From: Glandiceps talaboti
Taxonomy: Eukaryota; Hemichordata; Enteropneusta; Spengelidae
Length of the DNA: 64,000 nucleotides
Direction of reading: 5' to 3'
NCBI RefSeq assembly: GCF_964340395.1
Contig: NC_135550.1
Span: forward strand, 3,571,001-3,635,000
Shown here piece by piece: positions 13,701 to 24,790 of this stretch. Numbering within the stretch: position 1 is the first letter of the stretch; every line of letters begins with the position of its first letter. Position numbers and translations under genes: made by a program. Below the pieces are notes generated by a model, which saw only the letters and a program-made list of their open reading frames with translations, was not told the DNA's origin and did not search any database.

Positions 13701-15040
13701 AAATATAATACTATACTGGCCAATAGCTGGACGGTTAACAAAATATAATACTATACTGGCCAATAGCTGGATGGTTAACAAAATATAATACTATACTGGC
13801 CAATAGCTGGACGGTTAACAAAATATAATACTCTACTGGCCAATAGCTGGATGGTTAACAAAATATAATACTATACTGGCCAATAGCTGGACGGCTAACA
13901 AAATATAATACTCTACTGGCCAATAGCTGGACGGTTAACAAAATATAATACTATACTGGCTAATAGCTGGACGGTTAACAAAATATAATACTCTACTGGC
14001 CAATAGCTTGATGGTTAACAAAATATAATACTCTACTGGCCAATAGCTGGACGGTTAACAAAATATAATACTATACTGGCCAATAGCTGGATGGTTAACA
14101 AAATATAATACTCTACTGGCCAATAGCTGGATGGTTAACAAAATATAATACTATACTGGCCAATAGCTGGATGGTTAACAAAATATAATACTATACTGGT
14201 CAATAGCTGGACGGTTAACAAAATATAATACTCTACTGGTCAATAGCTGGATGGCTAACAAAATATAATACTATACTGGTCAATAGCTGGACGGTTAACA
14301 AAATATAATACTATACTGGCCAATAGCTGGATGGTTAACAAAATATAATACTCTACTGGCCAATAGCTGGATGGTTAACAAAATATAATACTATACTGGC
14401 CAATAGCTTGACGGTTAACAAAATATAATATTCTACTGGCCAATAGCTGGATGGTTAACAAAATATAATATTCTACTGGCCAATAGCTGGATGGTTAACA
14501 AAATATAATACTATACTGGCCAATAGCTGGACGGTTAACAAAATATAATATTCTACTGGCCAATAGCTGGATGGTTAACAAAATATAATACTACACTGGC
14601 CAATAGCTGGATGGTTAACAAAATATAATACTTTACTGGCCAATAGCTGGATGGTTAACAAAATATAATACTCTACTGACCTATAGCTGGACGGTTAACA
14701 AAATATAATACTATACTGGCCAATAGCTGGATGGTTAACAAAATATAATACTCTACTGGCCAATAGCTGGATGGTTAACAAAATATAATACTATACTGGC
14801 CAATAGCTGGATGGTTAACAAAATATAATACTATACTGGCCAATAGCTGAATGGTTAACAAAATATAATACTATACTGGTCAATAGCTGGATGGTTAACA
14901 AAATATAATACTATACTGGTCAATAGCTGGATGGTTAACAAAATATAATACTATACTGGTCAATAGCTGGATGGTTAACAAAATATAATACTATACTGGC
15001 CAATAGCTGGACGGTTAACAAAATATAATACTATACTGGC
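4714..15040. repeat. 40-bp satellite array, about 258 copies, with higher-order structure
   Basis: The unit reads 'ggccaatagctggatggtta' followed by 'acaaaatataatactatact'. The period is exactly 40 bp with no indel from about 4714 to 10433; single-base insertions then occur near 10434, 11072, 11753 and 12393. Variants recur at fixed positions (gat/gac, gcc/gtc/acct, ctat/ctct/cttt). Shared rare variants show block duplication: 'ttaaaaaaat' at 6811 and 8771 and 'ttaataaaat' at 6891 and 8851 are both 1,960 bp apart (49 units). 'ctatcaaaat' near 10091 and 11413 and the rare 'atatgatac' variant near 10780 and 12100 are about 1,320 bp apart (33 units). Each unit carries GTTAAC. No coding potential. 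Confidence 0.97.
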
Positions 15041-15140
15041 TATTAGTCGTATAAAAATCACCAAAAACAAAGACTGATACAGTTCAGCTGATATGCTAAA
15101 TACGTTCTCTTCAGTTAACCAGACCACTAAGGTCACTATA

Positions 15141-15345
15141 GATTACTTGTATGTTCTTGTCTATTCTCATCTTAACCTTCAATATAGATTATTTGTATAT
15201 ACTTGTCTATTCTCATCTTAACATTCAATATATATTACTTGTATATTCTTTCCTATTCTCGTCTTAACCTTCAATATAGATTATTTGTATATGCTTGTCT
15301 ATTCTCACCTTAACTCTCGATATATATTATTTGTATATTTCTGTC
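15141..15345. repeat. 46-bp minisatellite, about 4.5 copies
   Basis: The unit begins 'gattacttgtatgttcttgt' and continues 'ctattctcatcttaacct'. Copies begin near 15141, 15187, 15233 and 15279. It directly abuts the next array. Confidence 0.85.
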
Positions 15346-17370
15346 CACTAGTTTGTGAGAGCACCATATGTGATATTAGTTTGTGAGAGCACCATACGTG
15401 ACATTAGTTTGTCAGAGCACCATACGTGATATTAGTTTGTGAGAGCACCATATGTGATATTAGTTTGTGAGAGCACCATATGTGTATTAGTTTGTGAGAG
15501 CACCATGTGATATTAGTTTGTGAAAGCACCATATGTGATATTAGTTTGTGAGCGCACCATATGTGATATCAGTTTGTGAAAGCACCATATGTGATATTAG
15601 TTTGTGAGAGCACCATGTGATATTAGTTTGTGAGAGCACCATATGTGATATCAGTTTGTGAAAGCACCATATGTGATATTAGTTTGTGAGAGCACCATAT
15701 GTGATATCAGTTTGTGAAAGCACCATATGTGATATCAGTTTGGCAGAGTACCATACGTGATATTAGTTTGTGAGAGCACCATATGTGATATTAGTTTGTC
15801 AGAGTACCATACGTGACATTAGTTTGTGAGAGCACCATATGTGATATTAGTTTGTGAGAGCACCATATGTGATATTAGTTTGTCAGAGCACCATATGTGA
15901 TATTAGTTTGTCAGAGCACCATATGTGATATTAGTTTGTGAGAGCACCATATGTGATATCAGTTTGGCAGAGTACCATACGTGATATTAGTTTGTGAGAG
16001 CACCATATGTGATATTAGTTTGTCAGAGTACCATACGTGATATTAGTTTGGCAGAGCACTATATGTGATATTAGTTTGTGAGAGCACCATACGTGATATT
16101 AGTTTGTGAGAGCACCATACTTGATATCAGTTTGTCAGAGCACCATATGTGATATTAGTTTGTGAGAGCATCATACGTGATATTAGTTTGTGAGAGCACC
16201 ATACGTGATATTAGTTTGTGAGAGCACCATGTGACATTAGTTTGTGAGAGCACCATGTGATATTAGTTTGTGAGAGCACCATGTGATATTAGTTTGTGAG
16301 AGCACCATGTGTGATATTAGTTTGTGAGAGCACCATGTGAAATATTAGTTTGTGAGAGCACCATGTGTGATATTAGTTTGTGGGAGCACCATGTGATATT
16401 AGTTTGTGAGAGCACCATGTGTGATATTAGTTTGTGAGAGCACCATGTGATATTAGTTTGTGAGAGCACCATGTGATATTAGTTTGTGAGAGCACCATAC
16501 GTGATATTAGTTTGTGAGAGCACCATACGTGATATTAGTTTGTGAGAGCACCATGTGACATTAGTTTGTGAGAGCACCATGTGATATTAGTTTGTGAGAG
16601 CACCATGTGATATTAGTTTGTGAGAGCACCATGTGTGGTCACGCACATTCAGACATCACTCCACAGTTAGAACCATCCTTTACACAACAACACTGGGGTT
16701 ATACTGAAGTGTGTATTTAATCGTATGAAGGAAGGAAAAACTCTACTTGAAGTTACATCTCAACATATAAATATAAGGTGTGCACAAACTGTATGTGCAG
16801 TTACTAGGAGTTCAGTGTCTTTGTTTACTGATGCTGTTCAAATATCCAAATATGTATATAATAGTCTATTCCAAGTTACAGTAATATATAACAAATATGA
16901 AATAATATGAAAGTGTCTAAATCAATCAATCGATCGCGATGAATTTGCTGTAATTTAGTAATTGAATATATAATCAGTTTGATTTGCATACTTTAGGAAT
17001 TAACATAATTGGCTCATCGCGACACCATGTGTGATATTAGTTTGTGAGAGCACCATGTGAAATATTAGTTTGTGAGAGCACCATGTGTGATATTAGTTTG
17101 TGGGAGCACCATGTGATATTAGTTTGTGAGAGCACCATGTGTGATATTAGTTTGTGAGAGCACCATGTGATATTAGTTTGTGAGAGCACCATGTGATATT
17201 AGTTTGTGAGAGCACCATACGTGATATTAGTTTGTGAGAGCACCATGTGATATTAGTTTGTGAGAGCACCATGTGATATTAGTTTGTGAGAGCACCATAC
17301 GTGATATTAGTTTGTGAGAGCACCATGTGATATTAGTTTGTGAGAGCACCATATGTGATATTAGTTTGTT
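15346..17370. repeat. 28/26-bp minisatellite, about 60 copies, interrupted once
   Basis: The unit is 'agtttgtgagagcaccatat' plus 'gtgatatt' (28 bp). A 26-bp variant lacks one 'at' and dominates the right half. Variants include 'gtcagag', 'ggcagag', 'acgtg' and 'gtgggag'. The array is split by unrelated sequence at 16637-17020. The block that restarts at about 17025 repeats the variant order seen from about 16305, exactly 720 bp earlier (for example 'gaaatattag' and 'gtgggagc'). Confidence 0.95.
16637..17020. other. Unrelated ~385-bp segment inside the 28/26-bp array
   Basis: Single-copy AT-rich sequence flanked on both sides by array units. It carries a 61-codon open frame (16725-16910) with no recognisable similarity. 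No clear terminal inverted repeats; the 'accatgtgtg' on both sides belongs to the array unit, so a target-site duplication cannot be proved. It may be an insertion or unique DNA captured when a 720-bp block was duplicated. Confidence 0.5.
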
Positions 17371-17507
17371 TGATATGACGTGTTTTGCCAAACCTATCAA
17401 TCAGCACACCATTGATAAGGTCTTGACGACGTGACGTATCTCACAGTCTAGTCTAGTTTGGTGTATACTATAAATTAGCATTTTTCTACAGTTATGGTAT
17501 ATTATGG

Positions 17508-17673
<166 letters not shown>

Positions 17674-17705
17674 GAAAGAAGACGAGTCTGATATTACATA
17701 GTGGA

Positions 17706-17749
17706 ATTACACTACGGACCGTTTCACCCGAAGGATCGTCAGGTGTAAT
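17706..17749 (-). ncRNA. Hammerhead ribozyme (type I, Penelope-like element)
   Basis: Minus-strand mirror of the motif at 20481-20524 and identical in its core. It has stem I arms ATTACAC and GTGTAAT, the conserved CUGACGA, a short stem II with a UUC loop, GAAA, a 3-bp stem III, and cleavage triplet GUA. It sits in the 3' untranslated part of the element, downstream of the stop at 17854. Confidence 0.85.
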
Positions 17750-17853
17750 AGTGTGGTTTAATAGTATTCGTTAGCTATACATCCTGCATTATGTACATAA
17801 CTTGTGTGTGTTCACTGATGGCTGTGTGTACACAAAAAGATTGACAACAAAGG

Positions 17854-18573
17854 TTACGTATTATTAAGTAAGAACTTGTTAGCGTGCCGGCATTTACTGA
17901 TTAATTCAGTTCTGCTGTTCAAGTTCGTTGATTTGTCGGCAGTTATAATAAAATATTTTTCCCAGAGGCATAGTTGACATCGTTTGGTAACGTTAGAGTA
18001 TGAGGAAGCCTGCTTGAGAACTGACCAGTGTACGTCGTAATTAATGTTGCTGTCTTTTAGGTGCCAAATGTATTTACTGAGTGCAGTGTCTTTCTTCTTG
18101 TGATCAAGTTTAAATGAAGACTTGTGGTTGTTAAACCTGCTTTTGAATTCTGTGTCACTAACGCCTATGTATGATTTGTGATCTTGATTAGTGGTGACTG
18201 TTGCTTTGTAAACAACGCTTTTTATGAGGCATTTTCCTGCGAGAGGGCACTCCTTTGGTTTTCTGCAGTTACAGGTATTTTGTTGTGTTTGCTTAGCTTT
18301 TGAAAGTATGGCTTTATTATGACCGCTGATTAATTTACCCATGTTGTCCATGCAACTATAGCTCACTTTGGTATTATTACGGTTGAAGATTTTATGCAGT
18401 ACACTGGATATAGGGAAATGCTTGTCGATGAGGTTGAGAAATTTTCTACCGATGTTTGTTGAAACGTGTTTACTGTAAGGTGGGTTGAACCAAGTTATAT
18501 TACGGCTGCGATTCCGCTTGCGTTGAGTGTGTCTTGTTTGGTCAAATTTGAGGGTGTGATTATATCCTGCTTC
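17854..18573 (-). pseudogene. Penelope-like element protein fragment (linker and GIY-YIG endonuclease)
   Basis: An uninterrupted frame of about 240 codons, stop at 17854. Its order is the CxC...CPLxGxC cysteine cluster, then a GIY-YIG nuclease signature (VVYKATV followed by YIG, then the conserved Arg in FKSRF). The reverse-transcriptase half is missing, so it cannot retrotranspose alone. It has no native start codon. It is a copy of the C-terminus of the adjacent plus-strand element. Confidence 0.8.
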
Positions 18574-18606
18574 AAAGATGCTAAATGTATCAAACAGTCT
18601 GAAAAC

Positions 18607-20376
18607 ATGTTTATCCCAGCCGACAAAACTAACAATCATTACAAGTTACAGAAGGAAGAATACAAAAAACTGTTAAAAGACAATACCACAGCGAAATACA
18701 GGAGGACTTCCACTTCATAAACCGGACAAATCAATGCCGAAGCAAAATGTATCGCAGAGAAACTTCAACTGGATGATAGAATTGAAACACTTGCGCAGAA
18801 ACCAGCATTCATTACAATCAAGGACCATAAAGATAACTTTCCCAACCACGTTCAATGTAGACTAATCAACCCCGCAAAAAGTGAAATCGGAATTGTAAGT
18901 AAAACCATACTCGACCGCATTAACAAGGACATTATCAAGGCCACTAATACCTATCAATGGAAAAACACTAATTCTGTCATTGAATGGTTCACATCTATTA
19001 CCAATAAGCAATCATGCTCTTTCCTCACGTTTGATGTAGTTGAATTCTACCCATCAATCACCCAGAAACTTCTACATGAAGCACTTGACTTCGCATCAAA
19101 TTTTACAGATATCAAGAACGAAGAAAAGGAAATAATTATGCATACAAAGAAAACCCTACTTTTCCACGATGATTCACCATGGCACAAGTCTAACCCGCCC
19201 TACCTATTTGATATTACTATGGGCTGCTATGACGGAGCAGAAACTTGCGAACTTATAGGCACCTACTTACTTAGTAAAGTCAAACATATGTTTGATAATG
19301 AGGTAGGATTATACAGGGATGATGGCCTAGCTGTACTCCGTAACCATTCACCATCGAAAGCCAACAAAGTAGCCAAGCAGCTAACTTCAGAATTTAAGAA
19401 ACTCGGCCTTAGAATCACCACCGACCAAGGTATCAAAATTGTCAACTTCCTTGATGTCACTTTCAACTTGCGTGACGAGTCATACCGACCGTACACAAAA
19501 CCAAATAACACCACCCACTACGTCAACAAGAAATCAAACCATCCTAAAGCCATAATTAAGACCATACCCAGCTCGGTAAACCAACGACTATCCAACATTT
19601 CCAGTGATGAACAACTATTCGACGCCACTACATCATCCTACCAAGATGCACTCAATGAAGCAGGATATAATCACACCCTCAAATTTGACCAAACAAGACA
19701 CACTCAACACAAGCGGAATCGCAGCCGTAATATAACTTGGTTCAACCCACCTTACAGTAAACAGGTTTCAACAAACATCGGTAGAAAATTTCTCAACCTC
19801 ATCGACAAGCATTTCCCTATATCCAGTGTACTGCATAAAATCTTCAACCGTAATAATACCAAAGTGAGCTATAGTTGCATGGACAACATGGGTAAATTAA
19901 TCAGCGGTCATAATAAAGCCATACTTTCAAAAGCTAAGCAAACACAACAAAATACCTGTAACTGCAGAAAACCAAAGGAGTGCCCTCTCGCAGGAAAATG
20001 CCTCATAAAAAGCGTTGTTTACAAAGCAACAGTCACCACTAATCAAGATCACAAATCATACATAGGCGTTAGTGACACAGAATTCAAAAGCAGGTTTAAC
20101 AACCACAAGTCTTCATTTAAACTTGATCACAAGAAGAAAGACACTGCACTCAGTAAATACATTTGGCACCTAAAAGACAGCAACATTAATTACGACGTAC
20201 ACTGGTCAGTTCTCAAGCAGGCTTCCTCATACTCTAACGTTACCAAACGATGTCAACTATGCCTCTGGGAAAAATATTTTATTATAACTGCCGACAAATC
20301 AACGAACTTGAACAGCAGAACTGAATTAATCAGTAAATGCCGGCACGCTAACAAGTTCTTACTTAATAATACGTAA
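18607..20376 (+). pseudogene. Penelope-like element polyprotein, RT + GIY-YIG, one in-frame stop
   Basis: One frame runs from ATG 18607 to a TAA at 20374-20376, broken only by TAA at 18718-18720; the intact part from ATG 19138 is 412 codons. Reverse-transcriptase motifs in order: FDVVEFYPSI (motif A, around 19035-19065), MGCYDGAE (motif B, residues 28-35 of the 412), and YRDDGL (motif C, 59-64, with Arg-Asp-Asp in place of the usual YxDD), then FLDV in the thumb. A cysteine cluster follows (C274, C276, C282, C288) and a GIY-YIG nuclease (VVYKATV at 293-299, YIG at 308-310, Arg 319). This order is that of endonuclease-bearing Penelope-like elements. The CxC-type linker recalls the Naiad/Chlamys lineage, which is an inference. 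Confidence 0.85.
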
Positions 20377-20480
20377 CCTTTGTTGTCAATCTTTTTGTGT
20401 ACACACAGCCATCAGTGAACACACACAAGTTATGTACATAATGCAGGATGTATAGCTAACGAATACTATTAAACCACACT

Positions 20481-20524
20481 ATTACACCTGACGATCCTTC
20501 GGGTGAAACGGTCCGTAGTGTAAT
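20481..20524 (+). ncRNA. Hammerhead ribozyme (type I, Penelope-like element)
   Basis: A complete minimal hammerhead can be read. Stem I is ATTACAC (20481-20487) with GTGTAAT (20518-20524). The core is CTGACGA (20488-20494). Stem II closes on a UUC loop. GAAA follows, then a 3-bp stem III with a 3-nt loop. Cleavage is expected after A20517 in triplet GUA. All invariant core positions (CUGANGA, GAAA, NUH) are present. Such short-stem-III hammerheads are known from Penelope-like elements and are thought to act as dimers. It lies about 105 bp after the stop codon. Confidence 0.88.
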
Positions 20525-20619
20525 TCCACTATGTAATATCAGACTCGTCTTCTTTCATTTTTATGTATGATAGCTCTCCAAGGTGATCGAGCACTCTACT
20601 TGGCGAAAGAAGAATGAAA

Positions 20620-20756
<137 letters not shown>

Positions 20757-21032
20757 ATTTCTTGTGGTGTGCATACGTTTTTCAACTTATTTGAGTTTCA
20801 CACTCCAATAGAGGGCGACATGACATCAAAAAGGTGCCAAATGAAAATGTGTGAATGTTTTCACACATTTTCAGACAATTCTGCCGACCTGAGGACTAGC
20901 GTTAAATTGAACCATATTAAAACCAGGGGTCTTGAAGACTCATTAAAGCAGTTTCACTTTGAGGACCCAAAATAAGACCTCAGAACTCGGTCAGGTGTAT
21001 TCAAATGTTGGTCCTCAGATTGATAGCAATGC

Positions 21033-21034
<2 letters not shown>
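20757..21034. other. Non-genic spacer with a perfect 13-bp palindrome
   Basis: 20843-20872 holds GAAAATGTGTGAA and its exact reverse complement separated by 4 nt. The rest shows no gene. Confidence 0.5.
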
Positions 21035-21035
<1 letters not shown>

Positions 21036-21114
<79 letters not shown>

Positions 21115-21234
21115 GCACACGCATACACATAGAGGCAGACAGACAGACAGACAGACAGACAGACACACAGACAGACAGACACACACACACACACACACCG
21201 ACATCCACACTACCAGCCAGGCAGGCAGACAGGC

Positions 21235-21319
<85 letters not shown>

Positions 21320-21320
21320 T
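21036..21320. repeat. (CA)n and (CAGA)n microsatellites
   Basis: (AC)n at about 21038-21120, then CAGA/CACA mixtures, (AC)n again at 21180-21198, then (AGAC)n at 21235-21318. Open frames here are repeat translations (His-Thr, Cys-Val, Cys-Leu-Ser). Confidence 0.95.
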
Positions 21321-21399
21321 TTTTCCCATGCCCATAACACTTCTGAACTTACATGTAAAAAGTTCAGTTGTGCTAAAAATCCAAAAAGATAAAGGGGTT

Positions 21400-21700
21400 A
21401 ATGTAACCTTACTTAAGTAATTACAAGTTTTCTGTGGTGCAGTGGTTAAAATACTGGACTTGCTATCCTATGGTTTCAGGTTCGATTCCATTACAATTGG
21501 AGAATTGCCCCTCTTGTTGGGAGGGACATTTATTACGAACAACCCGAAGAGATAATGTAACCATACCTAATCACAATTTCACTGCGATGCATTGGTTAAG
21601 GTACTGGACTTGAAATGCTAAAGTTTGTGGTTCGATGATCTTCGACTCCAAGAGAAGGGTAGATCAGAACAGTTAATTAGTAATATAAGCTTACTTTGAT
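21400..21700 (+). mobile_element. tRNA-derived SINE, two tandem heads
   Basis: The first copy has a good RNA polymerase III A box (TGGTGCAGTGG, 21435-21445) and B box (GGTTCGATTCC, 21479-21489), 33 bp apart, with tRNA-like spacing. A second, diverged head at 21583-21651 has a matching A-box region (GATGCATTGGTTAAG) and a B box broken by about 10 extra bases. Both are preceded by 'taatgtaacc...'. No acceptor-stem pairing is visible, so this is a SINE rather than a tRNA gene. Confidence 0.65.
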
Positions 21701-21943
21701 ACAGCAACACCACAATCGAGTAAAGCAGAACAGTTAATTCGTGGGATACTGAAAGAATAAACAAATGAACAATAACAACTCACTCGTTTGCATATTTATA
21801 TGTTATTTAATCGAATGAAAGATTTATAATAGAACCCATGTCTACTGTCATTTGGTATTGCGACAAATACGAAAATTAACCATCATAATGGTACTGGCAA
21901 TATTAATCATGTAGTTCTTAATGGTGGCGGGTTGTTTCCATGA

Positions 21944-22008
21944 CTACGACGTGTTGACTTCTGTATCCGAATCATCACTTAGGTCCAAAGAGGCTTGGTC
22001 TAGATCAT
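21944..22008 (-). CDS. Possible terminal exon of an unknown gene (acidic tail)
   Basis: On the minus strand a TTGCAG acceptor at about 22009 is followed by a 21-codon frame ending in TAG (21944-21946), reading ...DDLDQASLDLSDDSDTEVNTS. The acidic, Ser-rich tail is typical of a real C-terminus. It does not join in frame to the last SLC46 exon upstream on the same strand. No other exons are identifiable, so this stays tentative. Confidence 0.25.
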
Positions 22009-22373
22009 CTGCAACTTGAAAAACAAAGACGTGAAATTGACGAGAACGTTGTCCGCAAAAACGTTTGAAAATTTATTATCATTTCGAGGTATATTCGCTG
22101 GAATACTGGAGACAAATTACATTCAGTTTTTCACTTCTGTTAATAATCTACTCAGTCAAGGGAAAGGATACCATGTGATTTAAATATTTATAATAAAAAT
22201 ATGAATGTCAAAGATGATAAAATGTGTTGGTTTCAGTCACTTTCACTTATCGATATGGGGAAGACGTCGATCAAAACGTCTCTGTACTTAGGCGGAAGTG
22301 ACGTATGGACTGTCTACTTTACTAGTATTGTGTCGGATGCGTCAGCCTACAATTACGTTCCTCTGAAACTACA

Positions 22374-22624
22374 ATGGTCTCTCCACAAAATGAACGAATT
22401 GTTGGCTACATGTATAAACCAGAGTATAAAAGTGATGAAGTTGATGTTGAATTGACAGATAATGACTCAGATACAGAGTCTTCCAATAGCACTGTCAATT
22501 TAGGTGACTCCGGGGAAAATGACAATGAAGCTGTAGTTAGCAACAGTTATTTGATCGTTCTCACCTGTCATCACTGTCCTGGTATAAATGCGGCCACTGT
22601 GATGTGAAATTACATCGACTGTAA
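22374..22624 (+). pseudogene. P2X7-like cytoplasmic-domain protein fragment, frameshifted
   Basis: From ATG 22374 the frame reads RIVGYMYKPEYKSDEVD, then an Asp/Ser/Glu-rich linker. Near 22550 the likely frame shifts by one base and continues LSWYKCGHCDVKLHRL to TAA 22622-22624. The 'GYM-PEY-DE' opening, acidic linker and W-x-CGxC block resemble the soluble P2X7-like zinc-binding domain proteins common in invertebrates. The rest of the Cys/His domain is absent, so the copy is truncated as well as frameshifted. Family assignment rests on motif memory and is moderate at best. Confidence 0.4.
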
Positions 22625-23900
22625 TATTAAAGTAGGGAAAGTTGCTCCCTGGGCTCCACACAATGAATTTTAAACTTCTATGTGGGTGATCGAGGTATGT
22701 CTTTCATTTTGTATTTTGTGTCTTTTCTTATTGACTGATGATGTTACAGTAATAAAATAGCCACTTCTCTAACAGATTATACTCAGTGTTCCTTACGCAA
22801 AAATGTGCATACTAGACATACAAAATAATAATTTACAGTGTTTGGGGGAAGCAATGTGTCCACCACACCATACGCAGTGAAAATACGAAATATTTATCAT
22901 CAAAATAAATAATGCACTGGAAAAGAACCGTAACCATGGTAACAGAAACACTACCTGTCAGAGTTAGCTCAAATACAAACTGGCGCATTTTGCCTAAAGT
23001 AAACTAGCACGTATGAACGGTATGTGTAGATGATGCGTAGCTATTGGAATCGTCTGTTACACCAAAAACAAAATGTTTCAATGTTCCTCAGTTTAATCGA
23101 TAATGTGTACAGATCACTACATTCCTCAGTCAAATCATAATTTCCTTCCGAATCGACAGCTTGCTACAAATAAACTTTGGCTCAAGATTTTTTCGATGAA
23201 TGATAGATAATGAACTGTTCTTTAAATTTGACACATGGTTTTTACTTTTTCCAATTTGAATTCGTCAGTTCACGATTTTTATGATAAGTACAAATTTCAA
23301 CAAAATACATATTAATATATATTCAGTTATGGAGACAAACTATCTGGACACCTTCCTGAGGTAGAAACTGAAAAAAAACTCGCATTACAATATTCACCCC
23401 CAAAAACCACCTCTGGCAACTGGACTATAGAGAGTTCCGTGGAGGGATCATAACTCTGCCTGCCAGTGTTGCAGGATATTATAATTATCAGTTCAATGCA
23501 AACAGGTATACGTAATGATACTGTATGTACTGTACAGTTGTGGCACGATTCACTAAGTTCTACCATGGTTAGGGTCTCTCCTAATACTAATACATCCATG
23601 GTTCTACAAAGGATGCTATTGGGCGTGTGTTGATAATACATGTTATAACTGTACGGCACTGCAAACTTGTTTCAAGATGACGGCCATTTTCTATTCAGAT
23701 TTCAATCTTTGTACATGTATTGCTGTGAGAACGTACTACATGAACAGGGAAATCGTAACACCTTCACATCTGATTCACCATTTCAAATTTGACCCCCGGG
23801 TATGGTTAATCGTGGATGCGCATAACGTTTCAAAGTGGATTGACCTTAATTCAAGATATAATACCGAAATAGTCTTCAAACACTAAATATAATATTCAGG
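22625..23900. other. No recognisable gene
   Basis: AT-rich interior of the TIR-bounded segment. Open frames at 23327-23659 (minus) and 23677-23886 (plus) have no recognisable motifs or splice context. Confidence 0.35.
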
Positions 23901-23906
23901 ATCTTA

Positions 23907-24035
23907 ACACTACACCTAGTCTAGGTCCTGACGACTGTATTCCGATTTTACACCACGTTATTTTCACACATATGTCAAGATAACTTGGTGTCAAATTGGA
24001 ATACAGTCGTCAGGAACAAGACTACACTACACCTT
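23907..24035. repeat. Long stem-loop / MITE-like palindrome
   Basis: Arms 23926-23955 and 23986-24015 are reverse complements at 28 of 30 positions (TCCTGACGACTGTATTCC...). Pairing continues inward (GTTAT/ATAAC) and outward ('tagtct...'), giving a stem of about 45 bp with a loop of roughly 20-30 nt. Confidence 0.75.
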
Positions 24036-24289
24036 TCACTCAAATGTTAAACTTGAAATGCTATCCCAGCTTCGTCATTTGTTATTTATCCACTTAATCT
24101 GTACATTGTACTGGGTACTCGCCGTCAGCCCGACCCCCCCCCCCCCACTCCATCCCCACCCCCAGCGTCGTGGCCAAAACCAACACTATACTATCCGCGC
24201 TGCGCTGGGAAACTTCGAAGAAGTGACGTAACGAGAGAGGCCCGGGAACATGGTTTAGGATCTGTTGAGTTAAAAATGATGGCATGATG

Positions 24290-24790
24290 ACATGGTAATA
24301 AAAAATGTCAATATCACTGCACTTTTATATTTAAAAATAATAATGTGAAATCCCAAACACACAATGTGACCATCAAATAATGTTTAAAGAACGAAAAAAT
24401 ATTTTTAAAAACATGTTAATTCTGTGAAATAATCATACAATTGTAAACAAATGATCAAATAATGGTGGATTAATAATAACACCATCAAATATTTATCAAT
24501 TAAGTACTAAATAATGATAAAGATGTCAATTAATGACAAAATAATGACAATATCATCAAAACCTTATGAAATATTTAATCAATAAGACGTACAAATAATG
24601 ATGAAACCGTAAACTAATCATTAAGTAATAATGAAATAATGATATCATCTTCAAAAAGTTATTCAATAACTGCAAAATAAGATAAAAATGCAATGATAAA
24701 ATAATAATTAAATAATGGTAACATCATCAAATAGTAATGAATATTCATTAAATAAATAAATAAATAAACAAATACGAAATAATGCTGAAA
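24290..24790. repeat. AT-rich 'aataatga' low-complexity tract
   Basis: Dense irregular repeats of aaataatga, aatgacaa and atcatcaaa. No stable period. No gene. Confidence 0.6.

Larger units (their letters stand above)
18574..20559 (+). mobile_element. Penelope-like retroelement, longer plus-strand copy (5'-truncated)
   Basis: Carries reverse transcriptase plus GIY-YIG endonuclease in one frame and a 3' untranslated region with a hammerhead ribozyme. Its 3' end (about 20559) matches the end of the inverted copy base for base. The 5' end is lost at the junction with that copy, somewhere between 18574 and about 18607. The flank downstream is ~65 bp of unique sequence, then (TA)n(GT)n. Confidence 0.85.

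Noticed and set aside
4714-15040. CRISPR-like array
   Set aside because: Units are contiguous 40-bp tandem copies with no distinct spacers, and the DNA is eukaryotic.
18718-18720. Selenocysteine recoding in the Penelope-like ORF
   Set aside because: The in-frame stop is TAA, which is not a selenocysteine codon; a simple mutation is more likely.
21434-21489. A functional tRNA gene
   Set aside because: A and B boxes are good but the acceptor stem does not pair and a second degenerate head follows, as in a SINE.
21944-22008. Joining this putative exon to the SLC46 gene as its last exon
   Set aside because: The phase of the possible donor at 25691 (GTGAGT, phase 2) does not match the acceptor needed for the acidic reading frame (phase 1).
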